From assembly GCA_017558145.1 (NCBI GenBank), contig JAFYWF010000025.1:1-64000 (forward strand): a DNA stretch of 64,000 bases, written 5' to 3'. The position numbers were made by a program, and so were the translations under genes. Source of the stretch: Lachnospiraceae bacterium (lineage in GTDB: Bacteria > Bacillota > Clostridia > Lachnospirales > Lachnospiraceae). Positions 51,574 to 60,911 of the stretch are shown here, piece after piece. Each line of letters opens with the position of its first letter. Positions within the stretch are counted from its first letter, which is position 1. The notes beneath the pieces were generated by a model that worked only from the letters and a program-made list of their open reading frames with translations, was not told the origin of the DNA and did not search any database.

Positions 51574-52062
51574 ATGAAAAAAGCAGTAGGACGTGTTTTT
51601 AAATATGGTGATAATGTAGATACAGACGTAATTATTCCGGCAAGATATCTGAATTCTTCAGATCCGGCAGAATTGGCAACTCATTGTATGGAAGATATTG
51701 ATAAGGAATTTGTGAAAAAGGTTCAAAAGGGAGATATTATGGTAGCAACTAAGAATTTCGGTTGTGGTTCTTCTAGAGAACATGCACCAATTGCTATTAA
51801 AGCAGCAGGTGTTGATTGTGTAATTGCAGAAACTTTTGCAAGAATCTTTTATCGCAATGCTATTAATATTGGTCTTCCAATTATTGAATGTCCGGAAGCT
51901 GCGGCAGGTATTGATGATGGTGACCAGGTAGAAGTAGATTTTGATAGTGGAATTATCAAAAACTTAACTAAGGGAACAGAATACAAAGGACAAGCATTTC
52001 CACCATTTATGCAAAAAATAATTGCATGTGAGGGTTTGGTAAATTATATTAATCAGAAGTAA
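51574..52062 (+). CDS. leuD: 3-isopropylmalate dehydratase small subunit
   Basis: This is a 162-residue swivelling subunit that completes the active site with LeuC. ATG 51574 is chosen with GGAG eight bases before; an ATG at 51562 is in frame. Motifs are [15 protein letters not shown] near the N-terminus and [19 protein letters not shown] (the GSSREHA active-site loop). The length of about 160 is that of the short, thermophile/archaea-like LeuD that pairs with the 420-residue LeuC. The operon ends at a terminator. leuA and leuB are not in the window. Confidence 0.92.
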   Translation: MKKAVGRVFKYGDNVDTDVIIPARYLNSSDPAELATHCMEDIDKEFVKKVQKGDIMVATKNFGCGSSREHAPIAIKAAGVDCVIAETFARIFYRNAINIGLPIIECPEAAAGIDDGDQVEVDFDSGIIKNLTKGTEYKGQAFPPFMQKIIACEGLVNYINQK

Positions 52063-52067
52063 AATAA

Positions 52068-52102
52068 AACTCGGAGTAACGATTAAAGTTACTTCGAGTT
52101 TT
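52068..52102 (+). terminator. leuCD terminator
   Basis: AACTCGGAGTAAC (52068-52080) pairs with GTTACTTCGAGTT (52088-52100), with one G-T pair, then T's. Confidence 0.85.
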
Positions 52103-52107
52103 CATAC

Positions 52108-52136
52108 TTTACACCTTTTTCAAATGATCATATAAT
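52108..52136 (+). promoter_or_regulatory. Promoter of the MBL-fold lipoprotein gene
   Basis: TTTACA (52108-52113), 17 bases and TATAAT (52131-52136), directly after the leuD terminator. Confidence 0.65.
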
Positions 52137-52160
52137 ATACACATGAGTCTAGTGAATTTA

Positions 52161-52189
52161 TCCTCTGTAAAGTAAGACTTTACGGAGGA
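52161..52189 (+). promoter_or_regulatory. Leader hairpin before the MBL lipoprotein gene
   Basis: TCCTCTGTAAAGT (52161-52173) pairs with ACTTTACGGAGGA (52177-52189), one T-G pair, loop AAG. It begins about 18 bases into the expected transcript and is followed by TATTTT. The 3' arm holds GGAGGA, but that lies 33 bases before the start, too far to serve as the ribosome binding site. It may be an attenuator or a 5'-end stabiliser. Confidence 0.5.
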
Positions 52190-52222
52190 TATTTTGTGTA
52201 TATGATAGTAGAGGTATGGAAA

Positions 52223-53218
52223 GTGAGATTAATAAGTAGAAACATAAAATTAACGTTATATTGCATAGTCATAAGTTTTATGATGGGTAGCCTTATAGGG
52301 TGTGATAGTACAAATAGTAATAAAAAAAATGAACTGGTGAAAACGGAGGAAAATAATTTCATTTATGGTAATTCAGAAAACGAAAACTTTTATGAAATTA
52401 CGCAACTTCCATTTCCTACCTTTTGGGGAGGAGAGGCATATTCTATCATCACACCTGAGGGTGACTTGTATCTCATTGATGGTGGATTTCAAGGGGAAGA
52501 TGGTCAGAGAATAGCGCAGTATATTGAAGAACACGGAGGGAAAGTAAAAGCATGGATTTTAACTCATCCTCATGTGGATCATATTGGTGCATTTTTGGAT
52601 TATATGGTTTCCAATGCTGATAAGGTAGAAAAAGTATATTATTCGCCTTTTACGAAAGAATTTTTTGAGGAAGAGGAAGATCCGGAGATTTATGAAGTGT
52701 TAAACAATCCCAATGCTATTTTATTCTATCAATTTTTGGAGATAATGGAAATTACGAATGAGGAAGTAGAGTATATTCCTATGATTGTAGGGGATCAGTT
52801 ATCCATCGGTGATTTACAGTTAGAGTGTTTTGCTTCCTTTAGTCCGGATCGGCATGATGTAAATGCTAATTCCCTGGTGTTTACAATTTCTTATGATGAT
52901 TTTGTTTTGTTGTTAACTTCAGATATGACAGAGCTGACTTTGAAGGATATGGAAGAAGAGCTTTCCAAAGAAGCGTTGTGTTGGACGGCTGATATGATTC
53001 AAATACCTCATCATGGATATATGGCAGGGATAGGAAGTGATGCATTATATTTGGCAACAAAACCGGAATATGCGTTACTGGATTGTACTGTACAAGAATT
53101 TGAAAACAATAGTGTGAATATTCAGGGACATGTGGCGATGGTGGAAAATTTAGAAATTGAAGTTTTGAAACGATTTGATGATAGTGATGGGAATAAGATT
53201 ACAGTTTATGTTCCATAA
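52223..53218 (+). CDS. Metallo-beta-lactamase-fold lipoprotein
   Basis: This is a 331-residue exported hydrolase. The start GTG 52223 is favoured (AGAGGT seven bases upstream); a GTG at 52196 is also in frame. A signal peptide of about 27 residues ends at the lipobox LIGC. The MBL motif HPHVDHIGA is at about residues 120-128 (binuclear metal ligands), and the second ligands lie in LLTSDM and PHHGYM. The ComEC/Rec2-like MBL subfamily is the closest type by pattern. The acidic segment (FFEEEEDPEIYE) is unusual. The substrate on the cell surface is unknown. Confidence 0.8.
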   Translation: MRLISRNIKLTLYCIVISFMMGSLIGCDSTNSNKKNELVKTEENNFIYGNSENENFYEITQLPFPTFWGGEAYSIITPEGDLYLIDGGFQGEDGQRIAQYIEEHGGKVKAWILTHPHVDHIGAFLDYMVSNADKVEKVYYSPFTKEFFEEEEDPEIYEVLNNPNAILFYQFLEIMEITNEEVEYIPMIVGDQLSIGDLQLECFASFSPDRHDVNANSLVFTISYDDFVLLLTSDMTELTLKDMEEELSKEALCWTADMIQIPHHGYMAGIGSDALYLATKPEYALLDCTVQEFENNSVNIQGHVAMVENLEIEVLKRFDDSDGNKITVYVP

Positions 53219-53222
53219 AAGG

Positions 53223-53251
53223 TTGAAACATATGTTCGAATGTGGTATACT
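53223..53251 (+). promoter_or_regulatory. ruvA promoter overlapped by a LexA-like SOS box
   Basis: TTGAAA (53223-53228), 17 bases and TATACT (53246-53251). GAAACATATGTTCG (53225-53238) differs from the Firmicutes SOS box CGAACATATGTTCG at two of 14 positions. LexA bound there would cover the -35, so ruvAB would be induced by DNA damage as in Bacillus. Confidence 0.8.
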
Positions 53252-53345
53252 CCTTTTATTAAATAAGACATTGTAGATAGAATGGTTTTATGAAAATAAG
53301 ATATATTAATCAGATGGTTATTTGGAAATAAAATGGGGTTTTATT

Positions 53346-53957
53346 ATGATTGCATATATAAAGGGTACATTGGACGAGATAGGAAATGATTATATTGTTC
53401 TTGATGTAAATAATATTGGTTATCTTATAAAAGTGTCTCTAAGGGTGATTGAAGGACTTCCTGCGGTTGGAAGTCAGATGAAGATTCATACTTATATGTA
53501 TGTGAGAGAAGATATCATCGCATTGTATGGTTTTTTGACAAAAGATGATTTACAGATGTTTTTACTTCTTTTAGGAGTGAATGGAGTAGGGCCCAAAGGA
53601 GCGTTAGGAATTTTATCCATGTTTTCGGCACAAGAGCTTCGTTTGGCGATTATTTCTCAAGATGTTAAGACCATAGCCAAATCACCGGGAATCGGTGCAA
53701 AGACAGCCCAAAGAATTTTAATCGATTTAAAAGATAAGGTGTCTGTAGAAGAGACTTTTGAAAAAATGGGCGAACAAAGTAATATTTTACCTACTGCTAA
53801 TGTTAAAAGTTCCGGTGCACGTGGTGATGCGATTGAAGCATTGACAGCATTGGGATATTCTGCATCTGAAAGTATGAAGGCTGTAAACTCTGTGGAAGTT
53901 ACGGAAGACATGAGCAGTGATGCGATTCTAAAACAGGCATTGAAGTATTTGTTTTAG
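53346..53957 (+). CDS. ruvA: Holliday junction helicase subunit RuvA
   Basis: This is a 203-residue protein that binds four-way junctions and loads RuvB. ATG 53346 (MIAYIKGTLDEIG) is the start; the ORF continues upstream to an in-frame start (MEIKWGF) without a site. Domain I is an OB fold (YIKGTLDEIGNDYIVLDVNNIGYLI, quoted by its ends). Domain II has two helix-hairpin-helix motifs (LGVNGVGPKGAL and SPGIGAKTAQRI). Domain III (about 150-203) binds RuvB (ALTALGYSASE). It lies under a LexA-like box and is co-transcribed with ruvB. Confidence 0.94.
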   Translation: MIAYIKGTLDEIGNDYIVLDVNNIGYLIKVSLRVIEGLPAVGSQMKIHTYMYVREDIIALYGFLTKDDLQMFLLLLGVNGVGPKGALGILSMFSAQELRLAIISQDVKTIAKSPGIGAKTAQRILIDLKDKVSVEETFEKMGEQSNILPTANVKSSGARGDAIEALTALGYSASESMKAVNSVEVTEDMSSDAILKQALKYLF

Positions 53958-54053
53958 TTAAAAATGTTAGTAAAGAGTGATTTAATGGAATGGTATAAGT
54001 TATATATTTGAAAATAATTATTCGAAGTAAGGTTACGAGCGAGGTTACGGAAA

Positions 54054-55046
54054 TTGACACGTAGAGTAATAGAGACCAGCATTCAGCAAGAGGATGTAAA
54101 GATTGAAGGGAGTCTTCGTCCCCAGTATCTGAAGGATTATATCGGTCAGGAAAAAGCAAAAGAAATTTTAAAAATTTATATAGAAGCAGCAAAGCAGAGA
54201 CAGGATGCTTTGGATCATGTGTTATTTTACGGTCCACCAGGACTTGGTAAAACAACATTGGCGGGAATTATTGCCAATGAAATGGGAGTAAATCTGAAAG
54301 TGACAAGTGGACCGGCGATAGAAAAGCCGGGAGAAATGGCGGCTATTCTCAATAATCTTCAAGAAGGAGATTTACTTTTTGTTGATGAAATTCATCGTTT
54401 AAATAGACAGGTAGAAGAAGTTCTTTATCCCGCCATGGAGGATTACGCAATTGATATTATGATTGGAAAAGGAGCTACAGCCAGAAGTATTCGTTTGGAT
54501 TTGCCCAAATTTACTTTGGTTGGAGCAACTACCAGGGCAGGTATGTTGACAGCGCCTTTAAGAGATCGTTTTGGAGTAATTCACCGATTAGAGTTTTATT
54601 CTGTGGAAGAATTAAAATTGATTATTCAGCATTCTGCTAAAATCTTAAATGTTGAGATTGATGAAAATGGAGCCAGAGAGTTGGCTAGAAGAAGCAGAGG
54701 AACGCCTCGTCTTGCCAATCGTATTTTAAAAAGAGTAAGAGATTTTGCTCAAGTAAAGTATGAAGGGAAAATTACGGAAGAAGTTGCTAATGTTGCATTG
54801 GATTTATTGGATGTTGATAAAATGGGTTTGGATCATATTGATCGTAATATTTTAATGACCATGATTGAAAAATTTTCAGGTGGACCAGTGGGAGTGGAAA
54901 CTTTAGCAGCGGCAATTGGAGAGGATTCAGGAACGATAGAGGATGTTTATGAGCCATATTTGATTAAGAATGGATTTATTAATAGAACCCCTCGAGGAAG
55001 AGTGGTTACAGAGTATGCGTATCACCATTTAGGGCTTGAAATGTAA
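54054..55046 (+). CDS. ruvB: Holliday junction helicase subunit RuvB
   Basis: This is a 330-residue AAA+ motor that drives branch migration. It starts at TTG 54054 following GCGAGG. Walker A is GPPGLGKTT (about 60-68), Walker B is [11 protein letters not shown], sensor 1 is LVGATTRAG, the arginine finger is in LRDRFG and sensor 2 is RGTPRLANR. The C-terminal winged helix ([17 protein letters not shown]) binds DNA. It has the full length of the family. There are 96 bases between ruvA and ruvB with no terminator, so they are one operon. Confidence 0.95.
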   Translation: MTRRVIETSIQQEDVKIEGSLRPQYLKDYIGQEKAKEILKIYIEAAKQRQDALDHVLFYGPPGLGKTTLAGIIANEMGVNLKVTSGPAIEKPGEMAAILNNLQEGDLLFVDEIHRLNRQVEEVLYPAMEDYAIDIMIGKGATARSIRLDLPKFTLVGATTRAGMLTAPLRDRFGVIHRLEFYSVEELKLIIQHSAKILNVEIDENGARELARRSRGTPRLANRILKRVRDFAQVKYEGKITEEVANVALDLLDVDKMGLDHIDRNILMTMIEKFSGGPVGVETLAAAIGEDSGTIEDVYEPYLIKNGFINRTPRGRVVTEYAYHHLGLEM

Positions 55047-55174
55047 TTGTGATTTCTATATAATGTATGTAATTAGTTGTAAAACTACAAGATTTGTGTG
55101 TTACGAATGATATATACATAAAGATAAAAACATGATTTAGGCTTAAACTAGATCTTTTTTAGGGAGTAACAATT

Positions 55175-55579
55175 ATGGCAGCAAAAACAGATGCAGAAGT
55201 GATTATTGGCGGAAAAGTATTAACTTTGTGTGGATATGAAAGTGAAGAGTATTTGCAAAAGGTAGCATCTTATCTCAATAATAAGTTGATAGAATACGGA
55301 AAGGTAGATAGCTTTCGTAGACAGCCGGTAGATATGCAGAATATCTTGATGCAAATTAATATTGCGGATGATTATTTTAAAGCAAAAAAACAGATTCATT
55401 CTTTGGAAGATGAGATTGAAGCAAAAGAAAAAGAATTGTATGATTTGAAGCATCAGTTGATTGCAACTCAGATTAAACTTGAGAGTACTGAGAAAAATTT
55501 AAAGAATGCACAAAAAGAATTGAACGATTCTGAAAAAAGAGTAATCCGTTTGGAAGCGGGATTAAAAAGTAAAGTATAA
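55175..55579 (+). CDS. zapA: Cell division protein ZapA
   Basis: This is a 134-residue FtsZ-ring cross-linker. The N-terminal globular part (about 1-70) has the ZapA pattern AEVIIGGKVLTLCGYESEEYLQKVASYLNNKL (given here by its key residues), and the rest is a long heptad coiled coil (IHSLEDEIEAKEKELYDLKHQ) that gives dimers and tetramers. It is longer than Bacillus ZapA (85 residues) because of the extended coil, as is usual in Clostridia. AGGGAG precedes the ATG. Confidence 0.88.
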   Translation: MAAKTDAEVIIGGKVLTLCGYESEEYLQKVASYLNNKLIEYGKVDSFRRQPVDMQNILMQINIADDYFKAKKQIHSLEDEIEAKEKELYDLKHQLIATQIKLESTEKNLKNAQKELNDSEKRVIRLEAGLKSKV

Positions 55580-55592
55580 ATTTGGTATGTAG

Positions 55593-55619
55593 GGGGAGCT
55601 GTTTTATGACAGCTCCTTT
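55593..55619 (+). terminator. Probable zapA terminator
   Basis: GGAGCTGT (55595-55602) pairs with ACAGCTCC (55609-55616), followed only by TTT. A weak terminator that may allow read-through into the U32 gene. Confidence 0.6.
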
Positions 55620-55654
55620 GTGCGAATTTTTAGGATTTTAAATGAGGTAAAAAG

Positions 55655-57844
55655 TTGAAAAAAGTTGAATTATTAGCTCCAGCAGGAAGTTATGAAAGTT
55701 TTCTTGGTGCAATTCATGCCGGAGCAGATGCGATTTATTTGGGTGGAGTAAAATACGGTGCAAGAGCATTTGCAGAAAATTTTGATGAAGAATCTTTATG
55801 TAGAGCAATCTATTATGCTCATTTGTTTGAACGAAAAGTGTATCTGACTTTAAATACATTAATGAAACAGTCTGAACTAGAGGAAGTAGAAGCGTTTTTG
55901 ACACCTTTTTATGATGCAGGTTTAGATGGTGTTATTGTGCAGGATTTAGGATTGCTTTCTTTTTTGAAAAGAACTTTTCCATTATTGGAACTCCATATTA
56001 GTACGCAGATGGCGATTACAGGTCCTTATGGAGTAAGATGGTTAAAAGAATTAGGAGCAGTGCGTGTAGTACCGGCAAGAGAATTATCATTAAAAGAAAT
56101 ACAAATTTTAAAGGCAGAAGGTTTGGAAATTGAAACCTTTATTCATGGTGCTATGTGTTATAGTTATTCGGGACAATGTTTCTTTAGTTCTTTTTTGGGT
56201 GGCAGAAGTGGAAATCGTGGGAAATGTGCTCAAAGTTGCCGTTTGCCTTATCAAGTTGTTTTGGAAGGCAAGGAAAAGAGTAAGTCTGCAAAAGAGGAAT
56301 ATCCTTTAAGTTTGAAAGATATGTGTTCTGTAAAATTAATTCCGGAGTTATTAAAGGCAGGTATTGATTCTTTCAAAATTGAAGGGCGTATGAAACGTCC
56401 TGAATATGTTGCAGGAGTCACTTCCATTTACAGAAAATACATTGACATATGTTATCAAAATGGAATGAAGGAAATTTCAATTGAAAATGCGGATTGGGAA
56501 GCATTAAGATCCTTGTATATACGAACAGATATTCAAGATGGTTACTACAAGCGTTATAATGGAAAGGAAATGGTAACTATTCAAAAACCAAGTTATAGTG
56601 GTATTGATGAAGACTATGCATCTTCCATTTATGAAAAGTATGTAAAACATCCATTAAAGGCAGAAGTATGTGGTTTTGCTACTTTAAAAAAAGGTCAACC
56701 GATTTGTTTACAATTATTCTTTAAGGATGTCACAGTATCTTTAGAAGGAGATATGGTTGAACAGGCACAGAAACGACCAATTTTAAAGGAAGATGTGACC
56801 AAACAGCTCCAAAAGACAGGGAATACGGATTTTATTTTTTCGTCCTTAGAGTTGGATATGGAAGAAGATATTTTTATTTCTGTGAAATCATTGAATGAAT
56901 TAAGAAGACAAGCTTTTGAATTGTTGGAAAAAGAGATTAAATATAAGTCAGAAGTGGTTCGCAAGGAAAGTAGAATACAAAATATTACACAAAGTTTTTA
57001 TGAACAAGAGACAACAAAAGTAAAGAAAGAAAAATCGTTGCATGTTGTAGTAGCTTCTTATGAACAATGTAAGATTACAATGGAAAATCCTCTTGTTAAA
57101 AGAATTTATGTGTCATCAGATTTATTGTTAAATAAATATGATCAGTTGGTTGATCTTTTTAAAGAAGCTTCAGAAAAGAAAGAAATTTGGATTAAGGCAA
57201 GTGAAATTTTACGGGAAAAAGATTTTGATAATTTGGAAAGATTACTAAAATTGAGTACCAATATTTTTAAAGGATTTTTAGTTTCCAACATAGAAACTTA
57301 TAGTTACTTAAAATATCATAATTACAATGGAAAAATTGGTTTAAATTATCATGTATATATGTGGAATCAAGAAGCTAAGGAATTTTGGAAGGATAAAATA
57401 GATAATTTTCTAATGCCTGTAGAATGTAATATTCATGAATGGAAACAATTACAAGATGAGAAGGCAGAATATTTGTGTTATGGTAGAATTCCTATGATGG
57501 TAACGGCCAACTGTATCCGTAAAACAAAAGGACAGTGTCGTGGAAATGGAGTTTCATATAAGGATTATATTACTGATCGTTATCAAGCTAAATTTTTTAT
57601 ACAGACCAATTGTAATTATTGTTACAATGTGGTATATAATTCTGTTCCAAATTCTTTACATCAATATTTGGAGAATATTAAAGAATTAAAAGGACAAGCT
57701 TATCGTTTGGATTTTACTACGGAATCGGAAAATGAAACAGTTCAGATTTTGAATGCATATGCATCGTTTATTGAAAATGATAAGGGTGATTTTGGGTTTT
57801 TGAAGGAGTATACAACCGGTCACTATAAAAAGGGTGCATTATAG
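55655..57844 (+). CDS. U32 family protein (RNA hydroxylation-type)
   Basis: This is a 729-residue U32 'peptidase' family protein. It starts at TTG 55655 (KKVELLAPAGSYESF) after ATGAGG. The N-terminal TIM-barrel part has the signature GGRSGNRGKCAQSCR, with four nearby cysteines (CYSYSGQC, KCAQSC) that probably hold a [4Fe-4S] cluster. The second half carries a DUF3656/collagenase-like domain and a second Cys pair (TNCNYCYN). Members of the family (RlhA, TrhP, TrhO) hydroxylate rRNA or tRNA rather than cleave protein. Both functional lobes are on one chain here, unlike the separate YrrN/YrrO pair in Bacillus. Confidence 0.85.
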   Translation: MKKVELLAPAGSYESFLGAIHAGADAIYLGGVKYGARAFAENFDEESLCRAIYYAHLFERKVYLTLNTLMKQSELEEVEAFLTPFYDAGLDGVIVQDLGLLSFLKRTFPLLELHISTQMAITGPYGVRWLKELGAVRVVPARELSLKEIQILKAEGLEIETFIHGAMCYSYSGQCFFSSFLGGRSGNRGKCAQSCRLPYQVVLEGKEKSKSAKEEYPLSLKDMCSVKLIPELLKAGIDSFKIEGRMKRPEYVAGVTSIYRKYIDICYQNGMKEISIENADWEALRSLYIRTDIQDGYYKRYNGKEMVTIQKPSYSGIDEDYASSIYEKYVKHPLKAEVCGFATLKKGQPICLQLFFKDVTVSLEGDMVEQAQKRPILKEDVTKQLQKTGNTDFIFSSLELDMEEDIFISVKSLNELRRQAFELLEKEIKYKSEVVRKESRIQNITQSFYEQETTKVKKEKSLHVVVASYEQCKITMENPLVKRIYVSSDLLLNKYDQLVDLFKEASEKKEIWIKASEILREKDFDNLERLLKLSTNIFKGFLVSNIETYSYLKYHNYNGKIGLNYHVYMWNQEAKEFWKDKIDNFLMPVECNIHEWKQLQDEKAEYLCYGRIPMMVTANCIRKTKGQCRGNGVSYKDYITDRYQAKFFIQTNCNYCYNVVYNSVPNSLHQYLENIKELKGQAYRLDFTTESENETVQILNAYASFIENDKGDFGFLKEYTTGHYKKGAL

Positions 57845-57915
57845 TTTAATGGTGTGAAAACTATTATTTCTACTAAATAGTGCGTCTAAAAATGACATCG
57901 AAGTGGAGACAAATT

Positions 57916-59346
57916 ATGCAATATTATATTGTGGAATTTTCCAAATATGTTATCGCCGGATTTATGGTTTTATATACAATAGAAGCTTTTTTGGCATTAG
58001 GGAAAAAAAGAGATAGTGATAAAACAAATGTTTTTGTCAGACAAAATATTTATATGTTTTTAATTCAATTTTTTGCTTATCTCTCTCTATGTTTGCAAAC
58101 CGGCCAGATAGAGTATTTATTTTTTTATGCTTTCTTACAAATTGCATTATTTTCAACCATTGTGTTATATCAGATGATTTATCCAAAATGTAATCGACTG
58201 ATTGTAAATAATATGTGCATGCTTTTGAGTATAGGGTTTATTATGCTAACCAGATTGGATTATGATAAAGCTATAAAACAATTTTTTATTGTGGCAGTGG
58301 CGTTAGTAGTAGCTCTTATAGTTCCTTTTTTTGTACATAAACTACGATTTATCAAACATTTGAAATGGCTTTATGGTTTGGTGGGTATTTTGGGATTAGG
58401 AATTGTTTTGGTTTTAGGCCAAGTAACTCATGGATCAAAAATTAGCTATACAATAGCTGGTGTTACGTTACAACCATCGGAATTTGTAAAGATTGTATTT
58501 GTGTTTTTTGTGGCATCTTTATTGTATAAAGCGGCTACATTTAAAGAGGTGGTTATTTCTGCCGTTTTGGCAGGAATACATGTTTTGATTTTGGTAGCAT
58601 CTAAAGATTTGGGTAGTTCAATTATCTTTTTTATGGGATATTTGTTTATGGTATTAATTGCCAGCAAAAATTATTTTTATTTAATTGTCGGATTCATATG
58701 TGGTGGTGGAGCGGCTGTCGTTGGTTATAAGGTGTTTTCTCATGTAAGAGTGCGAGTACAGGCATTTATGGATCCATTTTCAGTAATAGACAATCAAGGA
58801 TATCAGATTTCACAATCTTTATTTGCTATTGGAAGCGGTCAATGGTTTGGTATGGGCTTGTACCAGGGTACACCATCAGATATTCCTTTTGTAGAGTCAG
58901 ATTTTATGTTTTCAGCTGTGGCAGAGGAATTAGGAGGAATATTTGCGTTATGTTTAATTTTAGTCTGCCTAAATTGTTTTTTTGAGTTTTTAAGAATTGC
59001 CATGGATTTAGATGATGTTTTTTATCGTCTTGTAGCCTGTGGTTTAGCTGTTATGTATATTTTTCAGATTTTTTTGACAATTGGTGGTGGTATAAAATTC
59101 ATACCACTAACAGGTGTCACTTTACCTTTGGTTAGTTATGGTGGAAGCAGTGTATTAACAACCTTAATTGTTTTCTCTATTTTGCAAGGGCTTTATATGC
59201 TTCGTTTTACGGAAGTAAAAGAACAGAAAAAAGCTCGTCTAAAAGCGGAAAAAAATATAACAAAAAGACAAAAAATCACAAAGAAAAATAAAGTAGAGGT
59301 TCATTCAAAAAATGAGGAAGAAGACTACGACTTCGAAGAATGGTAA
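57916..59346 (+). CDS. FtsW/RodA/SpoVE family glycosyltransferase
   Basis: This is a 476-residue SEDS protein with about ten membrane helices that polymerises lipid II. ATG 57916 (MQYYIVEF) follows GTGGAG; the reading frame extends further upstream without a site. Family landmarks are QPSEFVKI (about residue 190), DLGSSIIFF, a large loop with DPFSVIDNQGYQISQSLFAIGSGQWFGMGLYQG and then the conserved PFVESDFMFSAVAEELG and LTGVTLPLVSYGGSSV. A cytoplasmic basic tail of about 60 residues is an extra. The start of the PBP gene lies within its 3' end, so it works with that transpeptidase. Confidence 0.9.
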   Translation: MQYYIVEFSKYVIAGFMVLYTIEAFLALGKKRDSDKTNVFVRQNIYMFLIQFFAYLSLCLQTGQIEYLFFYAFLQIALFSTIVLYQMIYPKCNRLIVNNMCMLLSIGFIMLTRLDYDKAIKQFFIVAVALVVALIVPFFVHKLRFIKHLKWLYGLVGILGLGIVLVLGQVTHGSKISYTIAGVTLQPSEFVKIVFVFFVASLLYKAATFKEVVISAVLAGIHVLILVASKDLGSSIIFFMGYLFMVLIASKNYFYLIVGFICGGGAAVVGYKVFSHVRVRVQAFMDPFSVIDNQGYQISQSLFAIGSGQWFGMGLYQGTPSDIPFVESDFMFSAVAEELGGIFALCLILVCLNCFFEFLRIAMDLDDVFYRLVACGLAVMYIFQIFLTIGGGIKFIPLTGVTLPLVSYGGSSVLTTLIVFSILQGLYMLRFTEVKEQKKARLKAEKNITKRQKITKKNKVEVHSKNEEEDYDFEEW

Positions 59347-60775
59347 ATTTAACGAATATAAAAAGAAAAAGACCAATCGTGATATTTGGTTCACGGGAAT
59401 TTTCTTTTTCCTTGTTTTTATCATGATGATGGGATATTACGTAAAATTTGTATCAACAGAAGGTCGTCAGATGATAAACAACAGTTACAATTCCAGACAG
59501 AAATTATTAACAGATAAGAATTATCGAGGAGCTATTATTTCGGCAGATAACGAGATTTTAGCGGAAACTATTATTTTTGAAAGTGGTAATGAGTATCGCA
59601 ATTATCCTTACGAAAATTTATTTTCTCATGTAGTTGGTTTTTCAACAAAAGGAAAAACAGGAATAGAAGCAATGGCCAATCCATACTTGATTCATTCCAA
59701 TATTTCATTAGATTCTAAAATAGAGAATGAAATTGCGGGAGAAAAAAATGCTGGTGATAATGTATATACTTCTCTAAGAACAGATTTACAGCAAATAGCA
59801 AGTAAATCTTTGGGGGTTTCCAAAGGGGCTATTATTGTTAGTAATGTGAAAACCGGAGAAATTTTAGCTATGGTATCAAAACCGGATTTTAATCCTTGTA
59901 CAATTGTAGAGGATTGGGAAGGATATTTAGAGGATAATGAAAGTTCGGTTTTGTTAAATCGTGCTACACAAGGAATTTATCCACCGGGTTCTACTTTTAA
60001 AATTGTTACTTCTTTGGCGTATTTAAAAGAACATAATGGGGATTATCAAGATTATAAATATAACTGTACCGGAGCATTTCGATATGATAATAGTAAAATA
60101 GGATGTTATCATGGAACGGTGCATAATAATGTAGATTTTATTTCTTCTTTTGCAAAATCTTGTAATTGTTCCTATGCCAGCATGGGAGTGGAATTAAACC
60201 GTGATATTTATAATCAAACACTTATTGATTTGGGATTTAATCAAAGTTTACCGGTAGAATTTAATTATAATCAGAGTAAATTAGTGGTGGACGAGAGTGT
60301 TTCCGGAGAAGATATGATACAGATTTCTTTTGGTCAGGGAAGTGTGCAAATGACACCATTGCATCTACATTTAATTACTAATGCCATAGCCCAAGGTGGT
60401 ACACCCATGAAACCCCAACTTTTGACAAGAGTGGAAACTGTAGAAGGAAAAGTAGTGAAAGAATTTAAGTCTCAAAGTTATAAAGCTTATATGACTGAAG
60501 AAGAAGCAGATATTTTAAAAATGCTTATGACAGAAGTTGTTGAAAGTGGAACAGCGACTAAATTAAGAGGATTGGAATATACTGCTGCAGGAAAGACAGG
60601 GTCTGCGGAATATAATAAGGTGAAAGAGGATTCTCATGCTTGGTTTACAGGCTTTGCGCCAGCAGATGATCCGGAAATTTCAGTTACTATTATTGTGGAA
60701 AGAATTGGATCGGGTGGAGATTATGCTGTGCCAATTGCAAAGAGACTTTTTGATGCGTATTTTGAAGTTAAGTAA
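59312..60775 (+). CDS. Penicillin-binding protein (class B type)
   Basis: This is a 487-residue transpeptidase with an N-terminal anchor (about 28-48) and a reduced pedestal. The catalytic motifs are S227-T-F-K (in YPPGSTFKIV), S283-C-N (AKSCNCSYASMG) and K428-T-G (AAGKTGSAEY). It overlaps the FtsW-type gene by 35 bases, the standard SEDS/bPBP pair. It lacks PASTA domains and is shorter than typical PBP2b, resembling PbpA/PBP-H-like proteins of Actinobacteria and Clostridia. Which process it serves (elongation or division/sporulation) cannot be decided by sequence. Confidence 0.88.
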   Translation: MRKKTTTSKNGKFNEYKKKKTNRDIWFTGIFFFLVFIMMMGYYVKFVSTEGRQMINNSYNSRQKLLTDKNYRGAIISADNEILAETIIFESGNEYRNYPYENLFSHVVGFSTKGKTGIEAMANPYLIHSNISLDSKIENEIAGEKNAGDNVYTSLRTDLQQIASKSLGVSKGAIIVSNVKTGEILAMVSKPDFNPCTIVEDWEGYLEDNESSVLLNRATQGIYPPGSTFKIVTSLAYLKEHNGDYQDYKYNCTGAFRYDNSKIGCYHGTVHNNVDFISSFAKSCNCSYASMGVELNRDIYNQTLIDLGFNQSLPVEFNYNQSKLVVDESVSGEDMIQISFGQGSVQMTPLHLHLITNAIAQGGTPMKPQLLTRVETVEGKVVKEFKSQSYKAYMTEEEADILKMLMTEVVESGTATKLRGLEYTAAGKTGSAEYNKVKEDSHAWFTGFAPADDPEISVTIIVERIGSGGDYAVPIAKRLFDAYFEVK

Positions 60776-60826
60776 CACGTAGGTGTATTTTTTGATAAGA
60801 AATACGAATGGATTTAAAAGTAAATC

Positions 60827-60855
60827 TTGCCTTGAGAACAAAAGTGTTCTATACT
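60827..60855 (+). promoter_or_regulatory. Nudix gene promoter with spacer palindrome
   Basis: TTGCCT (60827-60832), 17 bases and TATACT (60850-60855). The dyad AGAACA-AAAG-TGTTCT (60835-60850) lies inside the spacer, and a second dyad TGTCAA-TT-TTGACA occurs at 60873-60886 in the leader. Confidence 0.55.
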
Positions 60856-60911
60856 GTTAATAGTTTATGATGTGTCAATTTTGACAACACACCAATCGGG
60901 GAGGAATTGCA

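Noticed and set aside
60835..60850. AGAACAAAAGTGTTCT as a LexA box
   Set aside because: The half-sites GAAC and GTTC are six bases apart; the Gram-positive SOS box needs four. Kept only as an unassigned palindrome.
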